Positions 24,904 to 36,435 of a stretch of 64,000 nucleotides of DNA are shown one piece after another. This stretch comes from Hericium rajendrae (taxonomy: Eukaryota > Basidiomycota > Agaricomycetes > Russulales > Hericiaceae). Numbering within the stretch: position 1 is the first letter of the stretch; every line of letters begins with the position of its first letter. The DNA is taken from positions 1,116,001 to 1,180,000 of the forward strand of contig CM065887.1 in the NCBI GenBank assembly GCA_033439255.1, given 5' to 3'. The notes beneath the pieces were generated by a model that worked only from the letters and a program-made list of their open reading frames with translations, searched no databases and was not told the origin of the DNA. A program made the position numbers and the translations under genes.

Positions 24904-27127
24904 TCAATCCAAAACCAGGATGTCGTCCGAACCGGATAAGACACACGCTTTGATCTTCGTGGCCAAGTATCGAACCAGAGGATGAGGAACCAAAGCAACG
25001 TTCGACTGAGATGGACAAGGTGTGGAAGAACCGGAAGGCACAGAGAGATTCAGATTGCCGAGAATATTTAACCCGACATTCGAGAGGATTTCCGTCTCTG
25101 CCTTGCGTCTGGTGTGAAGCATGTGCATGAGCTCACGTTTCCATTGTGTTGGCATCTTGTCGCTAGACCGGAGGAGCATTGCTCGAGCCTGCGAAGTCAT
25201 CAAGTATTGAATTCAGCTACGCAGATAACCGAGAACATGCCTTCTTTTCGTCCGCCTTCGTTATAGGAAGCATGGCATCCCTGTCTATACCGAGGCTGTC
25301 GAGGATATTCATATCAATGTTATACTGGAGATGCAAAGGATGCGACTGACCCAGGGAGCTCGCTCGCCCACACGCCAATACAGTCCACCCTGTCGGCGGC
25401 GAGCTTCTCGTTCTCGTGTCTAAGCGCGTGGCTGCCGAACTTGTACACAGACGCGATGTCCAGGCCGAACGCGTCGCCGTCGACGAGGGCCAAGATCGGG
25501 ATGCTGCGAGCATCATCTTATCAGCACCAAAGAGACTGAGTCAGAATAGCGTACTCTTCAGGGAGGTTGTCCGACAGTGTCCTAACGAGCTGGCGTGTCG
25601 CGAGATCGGGGTAGCCTTTGCCCTGCATCTCAGTGAGGTTAGTAAGCATGGCTGCCTGGAGAACAAGAACGGCCGATTACGGTTATGATGATTCCAGGCC
25701 CAGGTAGGGCAGACGAGCTTGCGAAGTTCGTCCTGCACAAGGTCTGAAATACAGCCTGCAATCATGCGTAAGTAACAAGAAGGCGTGATATTGTGTACGA
25801 AACGCTAACTTCTTTCTCGACGATTAGAACCCAGTGGACGGCTTGATCGAGAGAGAAGCGCTCAATGTCCTCTGCCACTGGAATGAGTACAGGCTGAAGA
25901 TGGCTTCAGAAAAGGCGAATCCTGTTGATTCAATCATCCCAACCTCAGCATCCGTTGCGTGAACAGTGCTCTCATCGTTCAGATGAATGCAAAGGCTCGC
26001 GCCGACGAGGAGGCCTTTGGACGCGGCTCGCTGTCGTGAGGCGGGCCGCGGTGAGATGTTGACAATGGGAAATGACGGAAAACAGTACTCACGACATTTA
26101 ATCCTGACCTGCCAACGTCGAGCGTGGCGGCCAGGTCATCAACTAGCTGTATATTCAGTTGTCATCTGTAAGCTGCCATGATCGAGATTTTTTTTAAGAT
26201 TATATCATACGCGATCTACGACGGTCTGCGACTTGAAGAGCTGTACATCCTTGTAGTATATATCCCTGGCAAGCAATTCGGTCAGATGAATCGGCTCTAG
26301 AAGATCAGGTAGTACTCACCGTTTTGTCATGGGTATACCATCAACCAAAGCTTCGTGTGCGAGATTGACCACCCGAAAGAGCTGGGCTATGTCGTTCATT
26401 AGTTCCATGCGTCTCCACACGCGCATATAATCGGGTCTTACCAAAGGGTTTGATGCTAGCACCTTTTCCTTTCAGAGGAAAGCGCATTGTCCGCGATGGT
26501 ATGGTCCTAACGCACGTTGAGCACTGTGGCCGGATATATGCAGTGTGGTTTTACATACCCGTCAGCCGAGAGAGCTCTATTACGATTCGCAATGGATATT
26601 TCGATGCGGTTCTTCGATGAAAGATCCTTGACCCGGCGAACGCTCGAATGAGATACGGCGGTCGACAGCTGCGTCAGGAAAGACAGGACGAGACCTTCCA
26701 GGCCGGCTGTAGCTTCGCTGAAGAAGGATTAGTGGGAATACACGATGTTGAGTGCTATCACGGACTCTGTAGGATTATCCGTGTCCGATTCGTGCTGTTC
26801 CGCCGCCTCTTCGGACTTCCCGTCTTCCTCGTGCATTTCGAGACCATGTCCTTCATCGTCGTCGCTGTCGTCGCTGAATGTTAGTTTTGATGTCTGTTCT
26901 TCCTCTATCTTAACCGAAGCATGGAGTTCTTCACTAAGAAACTTGGGAGCTTGAGACTCCTCGTCTTCGTCCGAGTCTGCCATTCGCAATGCCTGCGACA
27001 GCGGCCTGTATTCGTCGAAGATGAAGTCGTCCTGCTCTTCCTCAGCGTCATTCAGATACATGATCGTGTCGTCTTCCTCTTGTGACCATACCGAGAAGAC
27101 ATCTTCAAAGTAATCGGAGGAGAACAT
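24904..27127 (-). CDS. SPO11: SPO11, meiotic DNA topoisomerase VI A-like
   Basis: Makes the DNA double-strand breaks that start meiotic recombination, by a transesterase reaction. The start at 27127 gives an unusually acidic ~130-residue N-terminus (EEDDTIMYLNDAEEEQDDF and more). The winged-helix (CAP) part includes SSKNRIEISIANRNRALS and the catalytic tyrosine motif RDIYYKD (~26,260). The Toprim part has the metal-binding VLIVEKE (~25,815), IIITGKGYPDLATRQLV and the second acidic motif IPILALVDGDAFGLDI. The C-terminus contains MPTQWKRELMHMLHTRRKAEIE-like sequence (AETE here) and PHPLVRYLATKIKACV. More than ten short introns. All key residues are seen, so it looks functional, implying a sexually competent lineage. 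Confidence 0.93.
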
Positions 27128-28034
27128 GGTGGTCCTTCGCAAGAGAGTAAATACGCGCCGGACGCGCCGAATCCTTGACGTTCCTACTTGCTATTTTCGG
27201 ATGCTACGAATCCAGGCTCTTGACTTCATCCTCGCGGCGAGCAATAACCGAAAAATCTGCTACTGAACCACCAACTGATAAGATAACTAGAACTGCTTAG
27301 AGATCTGACGGGCTAGAAGACCCCCATGTCCGACTGGGATGGACGCAGGACGTTAAGGAGCCACATAACCAGCAGCGTGTCTACACAAGTCTGCATTGGT
27401 CATTTCCTGGTACTGACGACCTCTGAACCTATGGCGATTGGGAGATTCTATTCATAGTCATCTTCTTATTATTTCTGTGAGTCTCTTGCATGAACGTCAG
27501 TTACAGAAATACTAAACCCTGTCAGCTCTAGTGCTCCATTGATCCGTCTTTCGGTGCTTGGAATTTGGTGACACGACGCTGCTTTTCAATTCTGGGCAGC
27601 ACATATCCTTCTAGCCTGGAAGTTATGAAAGTGAACATTGCTATATGTGCTTATAGTTCACTGTCTCCACATGAATTCGATGAGAATAGGCTTGGCGACC
27701 TCCTCAGCGTCGATGTCAATACCGCGTCTCTTTAGACGTTCCGATGAATCCACACCTGCAAGTCCACACGGAGCATTTCAAACACATGCATAGCGTATCT
27801 TCTATTATCATTTCCATGGCCACGTTACCGTTTGTGCAGGCCGGCGGTCCCCGAAACCACAATTGAACAAAGGCCGCGTGGCCGAGTGCGACTACAAGCT
27901 GCCGCGCAACATTGCAGCCGTTGCGTACTCCGACATCCAGGTTTGGTTCATTTTACAAAACAATCGCTCATGGGTGGCATTGTCTCGGTGCCTGGCGTCG
28001 GAAAGGGCGAACTGGCGCGCGAAAGGTAGAGTGC
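27128..28034. other. intergenic region, no gene seen
   Basis: About 0.9 kb between the divergent SPO11 and KEN-box protein genes. A short open stretch at 27,830-28,070 (+) lacks family likeness and may be a leader exon of the downstream gene. Confidence 0.4.
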
Positions 28035-28042
28035 TATATATT
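28035..28042 (+). promoter_or_regulatory. TATA box of KEN-box protein gene
   Basis: TATATATT lies 140 bp before the ATG at 28182, followed by a pyrimidine-rich tract (cgttctctctcc). Confidence 0.45.
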
Positions 28043-28181
28043 CCCTGACCGTCGTTCTCTCTCCAACCCAACTCACCCTCGACCAGACAGTCCATTTTAC
28101 AACTCCTTTTCAGCAGCTGACCGTTCACAAACATACTCTTCCATATAGTCGTCTTCTTATCTTCCAGTTATACTCGGAACC

Positions 28182-28720
28182 ATGGTCTTCGGCCTCGACC
28201 TTCCATCCGCTGCTTCGCCCTCCCGTCGCGCGGCCTCCCTCGGCAAGAAGCAGCGCGCCCGCCGATCCTCCGTAGTCCCTGACAAGAACCACCATGATAA
28301 GGAGAACGTCTCTCCGGACGGTACACCGGTGTCGTCTTCGAAGCGGGGGAAGTCGAAGTCGAAGAAGATGGACGCGGACTTCCTGAGCTACAGCACCGCT
28401 GCTCCGTCGGCCTTCAAGCACGACGAGGATTTGACGAGCCTCTACGAGTTTGATGTGATCGGGTCGGTTGGAGCAGGCTTCTCTGAATCGATGCGCAGTG
28501 TAGACAGCCAGCGCTCGCGCGTCGCTGGCATGGGTTTTGAAGCCGTGCAATTCGGGGATTGGCAGAATGAGGCGAACGTCAGGGCCAAAGAGCTGACGGA
28601 GAGCCCTCTCGAGGACATTACGGACGCGTTCATCCTCGATTTCACCAGCCTCTCGTACGTTGTTATGGTCTTTGGCGATTGTCGGATCCCCACTTACGCT
28701 CGTATCGCAGACTGTCTTGA
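28182..28720 (+). CDS. small basic/acidic protein with KEN box, unknown function
   Basis: Not recognised as a known family. Starts MVFGLDLPSAASPSRRAAS. It has a basic patch KKQRARRSS (residues 22-30), a KEN box in HHDKENVSPDGTP (~40-42) followed by S-P and T-P sites, and a second basic patch KRGKSKSKK. The C-terminal half is acidic and hydrophobic (DLTSLYEFDVIGSVGAGF, EDITDAFILDFTSL). A last intron with donor GTACGT and acceptor CGCAG leaves a tiny final exon, stop at 28720; unspliced, the frame would end at 28724. About 164 residues. KEN plus Cdk sites suggest a nuclear protein destroyed by APC/C late in mitosis or in G1, but that is inference only. Confidence 0.7.
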
Positions 28721-29156
28721 TTGACTGCGAAATGCTGCGCTTTCCATCGCCCTGTTTTCTCTATCTGCTATTCTTGGCTTGAAATATCTTTACTGCTCTC
28801 TATTGTGGAAGTTCCTAGAAGTGTATTAGCAACGTGTATGTACCAGTCTGGTGGTAGGAGCCGCGACGGATATAATTTTGCAAATGAAGGAACGTGACGC
28901 TGCCCTAGGCTGCCACCCGACTGCCTCCTGGATGTTTCCATTGTCTCCTGGCCTACTCTGGTCCCCGAGCCCGGCAAAGTGAATGAAAAATGGGGAAATT
29001 CGAAGCGAAGACGTGTAAGTAGGGCTCAGTTGCAGTACTAGTTCGGTGTTTGTCGTGCGGTACTGAGATATACTTCGATATCTCGTCTCATGACTTAACC
29101 TGGCTCACTTCATTGTTGTCGACGTATGGATTTGACGAGGGGCAAAAAAATAAGGC

Positions 29157-29240
29157 TGATCCCTACCCGGATTGAACGGATGACCTTGAGGAAATTCCAA
29201 TTTGCTGGAATCTCACGCTCTACCACTGAGCTAAGGGATC
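29157..29240 (-). tRNA. tRNA gene with short intron, probably tRNA-Trp (CCA)
   Basis: The acceptor stem GATCCCT/AGGGATC is perfect. The D arm GCTC-AGTGGTA-GAGC and T arm ATCCG-TTCAATC-CGGGT fit well. The anticodon arm (TGAG/CTCA) is stretched by about 12 bp, as expected for an intron after position 37. Reading TT-CCA-G as the loop start gives anticodon CCA (Trp); the isotype depends on that intron placement. A T7 run at 29144-29150 (- strand) is a good Pol III terminator. Confidence 0.75.
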
Positions 29241-29349
29241 ATGTTTGACAATTGTTCATTTTTTTCAAAGCTAGCAGACGACCGGGTTACGCACCCGATG
29301 CACACGGTCACTAGCGACGACGCATACTTTTCCTTTACTTCGCCTCGCT

Positions 29350-29731
29350 GTGGTGGTTTCCTGGGAAGACAGCCTTCATCTTGAGAATGGTGCAGTCGAT
29401 CTGGATCTATTGGGTCTGCTTTTCTCCACCTCCGACGCCATCACAGTCGTCGAGCTCACCGAACGCAGGTCATTCAATCAGATGGTAGCATTTAAGTTTC
29501 CGCTGGACCACCTGCAGGGGACCTATCGCGAGCACATACCTGTTCCTTCTGAATGTACGTCATTCTAGGACCTCTTGACTGCAAGATTTAGGTGGATTGA
29601 TACGATGCTATCTTCTAGCATCGATCTTGTACACCTTCACGAGATTATCGGTCATTCCAGATGTGATACGCCCTCGCCAAGGTCGCGTTCAAAGTCAACT
29701 CTCAGCCGTGTTCGTTGATGCGCGTCAATAA
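29350..29731 (+). CDS. hypothetical short gene (weak)
   Basis: An open frame from ATG 29350 (MVVSWEDSLHLENGAVDLDL, then FKFPLDHLQGTYREHIPVPSE) reaches a donor GTACGT at 29560. It joins in frame, after TTTAG, to a second stretch (CGLIRCYLLASILYTFTRL ... SAVFVDARQ-stop). No family recognised. It could be a remnant of a larger gene. Confidence 0.25.
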
Positions 29732-31600
29732 TCGGCACAAAAGATGGTCCTCTCCGCGACGACTGTTCTGTCAACGCCACTGATAGTTTCGAGCCTTGAC
29801 TTCTAAATGTCGCCAGCAATATCGTATCCTTAAGCCTTCTTTCAGCCTGTAAGAAACTCTTGGTATCCGCGAATGGTGAAGACATTCCCACCAATTTATC
29901 TCCATGGAGGAGATCAATGTGCAAGTCGCAGAATTGCTGGCAGGCCACCGACATCGCAAGAAGCAGGCCAAGGTCTGCTCCTGCCATGATTGCTAACATA
30001 TGTACGCAGTTTCGGTGGGATGATCTACTCTCACTTACGGATGTTATATGGCCAGAAGTGTCCTGTGAGTGGGATTTCTGTGGTATGATTGCAAGATTAT
30101 GCTTTTTTGACCGCTTATCGGCTCTGTTAGATGGGCCGCGTGGCCACATTTCGGCTTCATATCGCGTGGCCATGCACCATCGTCACGGAGACTTTCCGCG
30201 ATTGTTGTGTATCCGTCAATTTGGACCGAATAATGACGGCGGGTCCAGACTGCACGTCAACTTCATATTGCAGCACACTTTTCAGCTCTGCATATGAACT
30301 TTTTCCATCATTAACTTTCATCGATCAGATTGCGCATCGACGGAGAGGTCGTGCCTTTTGTGCCCAGTGATACGCAACTGGATTGACTGCATGGAATTGC
30401 CAACTGTTCAAAGGAGGTTGAGACACTTACGACATCTATCGGACGTATGTCTACTCGGCGCCTCTTTAGTTTGTCCAAAGTCGAAGCCACTAAAGCCGAA
30501 GCCATTCTCAATGCAGGTACGTCTGCATTTCATATGTCAGAACTTAGTAGTGATACAATCGATACAGTGATAGCATCAGCGTCCGTGAACATATTCGCGT
30601 GAAGCCAATTAGCTCAGCCGGTCTGACCTCCATGACCCCATCCGTGCAGAAACGAGGTACATCGAGATGTTCACGACCTTCCAACCCTGACCAAGGGCCA
30701 TCTGGCCATCCCACTGGCAATTTTGGGTTTCTTCTGGACCTGCACCGTCCATATTTCACCTGATCCTGCACTCATTGACGTCACTTGTGCTCATCTCTAA
30801 TAGACTCATACAACCTCCGAATCATATATTTATCAACGGTTCCGCAGACGTGGACCTACATCTGTTTCCCCACAGTTCTTCTTCGTCTTCTCGGACAGAA
30901 CATGTCGCCTTTCAGCCCAGGTGACGGCGACGCGTGGGAAAAGATCGCGAACTGCGTGCGGGTGAACTGGCCAGACTTCGTGCTTCGGGACTATCGAATT
31001 CGAGCCCCTCGAATCTGAATCTATCGCGTCCGTTGATGCACCCTTTAGCGCGCCTTGCAACGGCATTGCCCACTCCCCGCCTCCTTGCCCGTCCTGCTTC
31101 ACTTCACCTCAGCCGCACCAAGTCCGCCCACCGCGACGTTGCTCCCCGCACAGGACAAGCGCCCCCACGGGTTCGGGACCGACCGGGTCAGACTAAAGCC
31201 GGTGTCCCGTGGTCCGATGCACCGAACGGGCAGGAGATCAACCGGCCAGACGAGTCAGCGGCACAGGAACAGAAGCGCGCCCAGAGAACCAGCCGGCTCA
31301 ATCAACGCGCCCTCGAATGCCCACATGCCCCCGGATCACGAGCGGCGCCCGCGACAGTGCGCTACTGACATCATCCCAGCCATTCCAGCTCGACGCGCCC
31401 GCCGTTCCCGACGCACGCCCCGGGCGACGTTGTAAGGCGGCACCTTTGATTCGTTCGTACCACGCGCACGCCCTCTGCCCTGCACGGGCCGAGCCGCAAC
31501 GACTCCACTCGCCAAGGGACCCGGAGCAGGCAGGATCAGGAAGGAATTGGAGATTGGGTCGGTCAGCGGGAGGTTGTCGTAGGAAGTCGCGCTGGGCCGC
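29732..31600. other. 1.9 kb without recognisable genes
   Basis: Overlapping short frames on both strands, none with family likeness. The right-hand part (31,000-31,600) is C-rich and may already belong to the 5' LTR of element A, whose outer border I cannot place. Confidence 0.4.
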
Positions 31601-31659
31601 CAGAGGCAGCCTTGCCCATTTGTACCGTAGCTACTGACTTAGAGAATCAGAACGGAATC

Positions 31660-32053
31660 TGCCTTTTTCCCCTCAGAGCTCAGATCTCACAAAGCCCGCC
31701 GTTTGACGTTCTCACCCCAGTCTCTAAGCACGTCTCAGACGTAGCTCTTCTCACTTTCTCGTGTCGCTCATCATATTCGTCGTACTCGTCGCCGCGCCGT
31801 TATCTACAAGCCGTATCACCCAAGACCCGTGAGTCTTGTCGTACCGTCATCGTCCCTAGCAGAGCCGTGTCGGAAGTCGCCCGCGCGCAGCAAGCTCGCC
31901 CTCCGCGGCCTTGCTCCCCTACCTGTAGTACGATCACCCGTCAGCTACACGTCTCGGCGCTCCCCTCTTGAGATACTTGGTCCCCTCGCACCCCCCGGTA
32001 CTCTGTTGGTTTTGGTTTTGGCTGCCGCCTCCATTCCCAGGGTCCACACATCA
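31660..32053 (+). repeat. 5' LTR of element A (right-hand part)
   Basis: The last ~90 bp (ttgagatacttggtcccc ... gtccacacatca) are nearly the same as the LTR end of element B. Weaker likeness reaches back to the cctcagagctcag segment near 31,670. It ends in CA three bases before the primer site. The left border is unknown. Confidence 0.55.
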
Positions 32054-32056
32054 TTT

Positions 32057-32074
32057 TGGAGCCCACCGCGAGGG
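32057..32074 (+). promoter_or_regulatory. primer-binding site of element A
   Basis: TGGAGCCCACCGCGAGGG begins with TGG, the complement of a tRNA CCA end. The same sequence occurs at the matching place in elements B and C. Confidence 0.75.
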
Positions 32075-32094
32075 TTCCATACTCAAAATAGAGC

Positions 32095-33464
32095 CGCGTC
32101 GTACTAGGAGTAGCGCACGGTCGAATCCAGATCGTACCCTCGAACAAGAAGTCCGTGTTGCGACTCAGGACCCTCAGCAAGTTTCCCCCGACCTACCGTC
32201 ACCTTTCCCACCGGTTCCAACTCCCACTAGTCCCCTTACTCCCATCGACGAAGAGTTCGAAATTCCCGAGCTCGAGCGTTCCTTCATCGTTCCTACTCCA
32301 CCCGTATCGCCAACCCCGGCGCCGCGACCCCTTGCCGGCCCCTCTGCTACCGCGGGTCCTAGGACAACGCCGCACCAGGCGACTTTGCCTGCTACCCCCC
32401 GTCCCCCTTCTCCTACTCAACAACACAGCCCACTAGCCCCTGCACGTTTCCCCTTCCCCAGGCCACCAAGTATCCAACCAGTCATGCCGCCCCCCTCCAT
32501 GCCTATGCGCGGCGAGAGCGGTGCTCCCAAGTTCGACACCAACTCCCCCCGCGAGCTGGGCCGTTACTTCCTCGATCTCGAATTTTGTTTTCAGCGTTCC
32601 TCCGTGGCAGATGACGCAGAGAAAAAGAGTCATGCGGTCCGTCTCCTCTCAGACGTTGACGCACAAGAGCTGTGGCGGTCCGAGGCCAAGTACGCCGCCG
32701 GCACTTGGGACGAATTCAAGAAAGCTATCCACGAACTCTACCCGGGCTCGGCTAAGGAGAATACCTTTTCGCATCAAGATTTGGAGTCACTCGTCCACCG
32801 AACTGCCGAGTCCACCCTCAGTTCCGTCGGCGAACTTGGTGCGTTCTCGCGCGAGTTCACGGTCATCACGCGCTACCTGAAAGGCAAGAACTGCATCTCC
32901 GATATCGAGGAACAATGCTGGTTTTTGGCGGCGCTCCCCGAACGTCTTCGCCTGCGGGTAGAGGACCGCCTTGCTCTTACCAAGCCTGATCACCATCCCG
33001 ACGATCCGCACCCGATCAACGACGTCTATAGGGCCGCAGAGTGGTGCATGTATGGCACTGCCATCACCCCCGACCCGTACCTGCGTGGACCGTCGTCAAC
33101 TCAAGCCACCGCGTCGTCATCAAGAACGACTATCCAGATTAAGAGTGAGCAGTTAGCGTCACTGGCCGATATCCTCTTGAGGAGCGCGCAGCAGCCGTCG
33201 CGTCAACCGATGGTCTCCGGAGGTAATCAAGGCACGTCAATGCGTGGGCGAATGGGGTCGGATCAGTGCAACTTCTGTGGGAACGTGGGGCATTTCGTGC
33301 GCGAATGCATGACAGCCCGGGAATACATGGCCGCCGGCAAGTGCAAGAAGGACGTCCAAGGCAAGATGGTCTTACCCTCTGGGGCTTGGCTCCCGCAAGG
33401 ACCCCCAGGCGTGACTATGGCCGAACGGATCGACGAATACCACCGTATGAACCCCAATCAGTGA
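32095..33464 (+). CDS. gag: element A gag
   Basis: Capsid/nucleocapsid part of a Ty3/Gypsy element. A Pro/Ser-rich leader comes first, then the conserved MPMRGESGAPKF and a gag domain (RELGRYFLDLEFCFQR, HAVRLLSDVDAQELW, WDEFKKAIHELYPG), and a zinc knuckle CNFCGNVGHFVREC near 33,270. The frame is open back into the LTR, so the start is uncertain; ATG 32484 is the last one before the conserved part. Confidence 0.75.
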
Positions 33465-33479
33465 GCCACGGGTCAGCTT

Positions 33480-34973
33480 ATGATGGGTGTAGCCGGTACC
33501 CACCAGGCAAGTTCGCCGCGGGCGGGGCTCCCTCCCTACGGCTATCGCGTCGCGCCGGCATACGCTCAGACCACCGCGTCCCCCTATACCCAGGTCCAGG
33601 CAGGGTTGTACCAGCTCACCACAGACGTGCAGATCGAGAGCCTGGAGGGCGAGCTACGGCGGTTATACCAGTTGAAGGACGCCTCGGTTGTGCCCCCACC
33701 CAATGCCGCGGCCAGCCGTGATAGAGCTAACCGGGCGTTGGAACGAGCTCGCAGGATGGAAGAGCCTGCCCGCCAACCAGCCCCTCCACGATTGCCCCGT
33801 GCGCCGCCGCGCCCGACCATCGAGGACGAACCAGAGCCGCCGCGGGCGTCCCTGCCCCCTCCGCAAGCTTCACCGGCCCCAGGCCCGGAACGAGACGTCC
33901 CCCCCCACCTTCTATCTCAACCTGCAGTACGCGACGACCTCCGTGACCCTGATGGTCCCGTCCACCCATTTGCCAGAGCCCGCGACGGTGCAAGGCCCAC
34001 GCAAGTCCCAGTGATCGAAGTAGTCGAAGAGATGGGCCCAACCCGTCGTGCGCAAGACTCAGTCGGGCAAGATGTGCTGGACCGCGTGTTCGCGCGCGCC
34101 ATGTCCCTCCCTATCGAGGTCACCCAGGGCGAGCTCTGGTCCCTGGCGCCTGCACTACGCACGAAATACAAGGAGGCAGTCTCACGGCATCACACACATC
34201 CGGTGGCAGGACAGAACCTGTTGGAAGTCCTTAACGAGACTGACCTGCTCTCCGAGCTGCCAGGTGAAGATGCAGTCAAGGAGCTGGCCTCGCCAGCGCA
34301 TCAAGTAGAGCTCGCTGCAGGTATCCAGTTCGCGAGCGAGCCCGCCGAAGGCGACCGTGTGCAGCACCCGGCCTCGCCCCCTCATCCACGGGTATCTATC
34401 CTTTCGCACCAGTGCGCCGAGCCGCCGGAAGGTGCTGTCGTCCTCCCGGATCCCTACGAGCAGTACCTCAAGCAACTCCGCCCGGACGAAAAGCCTAAAC
34501 CCCTGATCGTCTCGCGCGAGTCTGCGGCGCTGCGTTCTATTGCAGCACTCATAGATCATCAAGAACCGGTCGAGTGCATCTTGGACCCAGGTTCTCAGGT
34601 CATCTCCATGTCAGAGAGCGTTTGCTACACCTTAGGCCTGTCGTATGACCCCACGATTATCCTCACTATGCAATCCGCCAACGGCGAACTTGATGACTCG
34701 CTGGGCCTGTGCCGAAACGTGCCTGCAGTCTTCGGCAACATTGTTCTCTACCTCCAAATACACGTCCTCCGGTCGCCCACCTACGATATCCTACTCGGAC
34801 GCCCCTTCGATGTGCTTACCGAGTCAGTCATGCGCAGCTACCGCAATGAAACACAGACCATCACCATCTTTGACCCAAACACCGGCGAAGCAGCCACGAT
34901 CCCCACTCACCCACGCACTGACATTCAGTATACGCTCGCGGCAAAGGAGGATTTTTGCGCTTCGATGATTTGA
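33480..34973 (+). CDS. element A protease region
   Basis: Pro-rich linker, then a retroviral-type aspartic protease fold: the active-site motif appears as CILDPGSQVISMSESV (~34,575), followed by YDILLGRPFDVL (~34,785), the usual GRP motif of retropepsins in this family. It overlaps the start of the pol frame slightly, an arrangement for which Ty3/Gypsy elements often use frameshifting or read-through. Confidence 0.7.
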   Translation: MMGVAGTHQASSPRAGLPPYGYRVAPAYAQTTASPYTQVQAGLYQLTTDVQIESLEGELRRLYQLKDASVVPPPNAAASRDRANRALERARRMEEPARQPAPPRLPRAPPRPTIEDEPEPPRASLPPPQASPAPGPERDVPPHLLSQPAVRDDLRDPDGPVHPFARARDGARPTQVPVIEVVEEMGPTRRAQDSVGQDVLDRVFARAMSLPIEVTQGELWSLAPALRTKYKEAVSRHHTHPVAGQNLLEVLNETDLLSELPGEDAVKELASPAHQVELAAGIQFASEPAEGDRVQHPASPPHPRVSILSHQCAEPPEGAVVLPDPYEQYLKQLRPDEKPKPLIVSRESAALRSIAALIDHQEPVECILDPGSQVISMSESVCYTLGLSYDPTIILTMQSANGELDDSLGLCRNVPAVFGNIVLYLQIHVLRSPTYDILLGRPFDVLTESVMRSYRNETQTITIFDPNTGEAATIPTHPRTDIQYTLAAKEDFCASMI

Positions 34974-36435
34974 TCGAAGATCAAGGAGAGGTCGCCTTCA
35001 TCGTTGATTTCGACTCGGAGACGCCGCAAATCACGGCTTATGCCGCTATACCCCCAGAATGTTCCGAAAACCCAGAAAAACGCCAAGATCATCTTCAATC
35101 TCTTTATCTCTATGCCTGTGATGCCTCGCTTCTCGACTCTAGTCCGGGGGGTCCTTCGCTTTCGGACGCCCCCGATAAATCTAATTTGTTGTCCGCCTTT
35201 CTCTCCGCTACAGCCTGCAAGTCCGCTTCCGCTTCCAAGCAAGGTCGCCCAGGTCCGCCGCCTCCTGGCGCGACGGATACCGGTCCTCCTGTCGCCTCTT
35301 ACACCGCAAAGAAATACAAGCCAGTTGCCCAAAAAGTCCGCCCAGTATTTACGGACCTCCCCGAGCGTTTTTGGGTTCTCCGTAACATCAAAGGCGACCC
35401 TCTCCAAGACCTGCCGGAGTTATCTCCCAATCCGCCCCCGTTCGCTCCCACCACCCGCTATACCGAAGAAAGAAAAGTGGTTATCGATCGCGCCCATCCA
35501 GAAGGTTTCCTCTGGCCCTCCGAGCGCGACCTACTCCACCATTTCATGTGTCTCCACGATACCGCCTTCACCTGGGACGATTCAGAGCAGGGACATTTCC
35601 GCGAAGACTTCTTCCCCTCAGTGGTTATGCCGGTGATACCGCACACCCCCTGGGTCTTGAAGAACTGTCCAATCCCGCCAGGCATCCATGACAAGGTCTG
35701 CGAGATTATCCGTACCAAGATCGCCGCCGGCGTATATGAGCCTTCGTCGTCGTCATATCACTCACGCTGGTTCTGCGTCACCAAAAAGGATGGTACAAGC
35801 CTGCGCATTGTGCACAGTCTCGAACCACTCAACAAGGTCACCATCGCTCACTCGGGCGTCCCGCCTTTTACCGACCAGCTCGCCGAGCAGTTCGCTGGGC
35901 GTGCTTGCGGCGGCATCCTCGATCTCTACATTGGTTACGACGAGCGACTCTTGGCGGAGGAGTCCCGCGACATGACCACGTTCCAAACCCCGTTCGGGCC
36001 CAAACGGCTCGTTACGCTGCCCATGGGGTGGACGAACTCCGTGCCTATCTTCCACGACGACGTTACCGAAATCCTCCGGCCAGAAATCCCAGCTGTCACC
36101 ATGCCCTATATCGATGATGTCCCCATTAAAGGCCCAGCTACCCGTTACGAGTTGCCCGGCGGGAATTTTGAAACTATACTCTGGAACCCAGGTATTCGTC
36201 GCTTTGTCTGGGAACACTTCCAGGGCACGAACCGTGTCGTCCAACGCATGAAATATTGCGGTGGTACCTTCTCAGGGAAAAAGACTGTCCTTTGTGCGCC
36301 GGAAATCATCGTCGTCGGCCATAGATGCACACCGGCGGGCCGTTTGCCAGAACTCAGCAACCTCGCTAAGGTCAGCAACTGGCAACCTTGTACCGACCTC
36401 TCGGACGTTCGTGCTTTCCTCGGGACCATTGGCGT
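34955..36435 (+). CDS. pol: element A pol, 5' part (reverse transcriptase)
   Basis: RT fingers and palm are clear: IPPGIHDKVCEIIRTKIAAG, YHSRWFCVTKKDGTSLRIVH, LPMGWTNSVPIFHDDV and the catalytic YIDDVPIKGP (~36,110). The part ends where element B inserts, inside DVRAFLGTIG at the RT/RNase H border. Confidence 0.8.
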
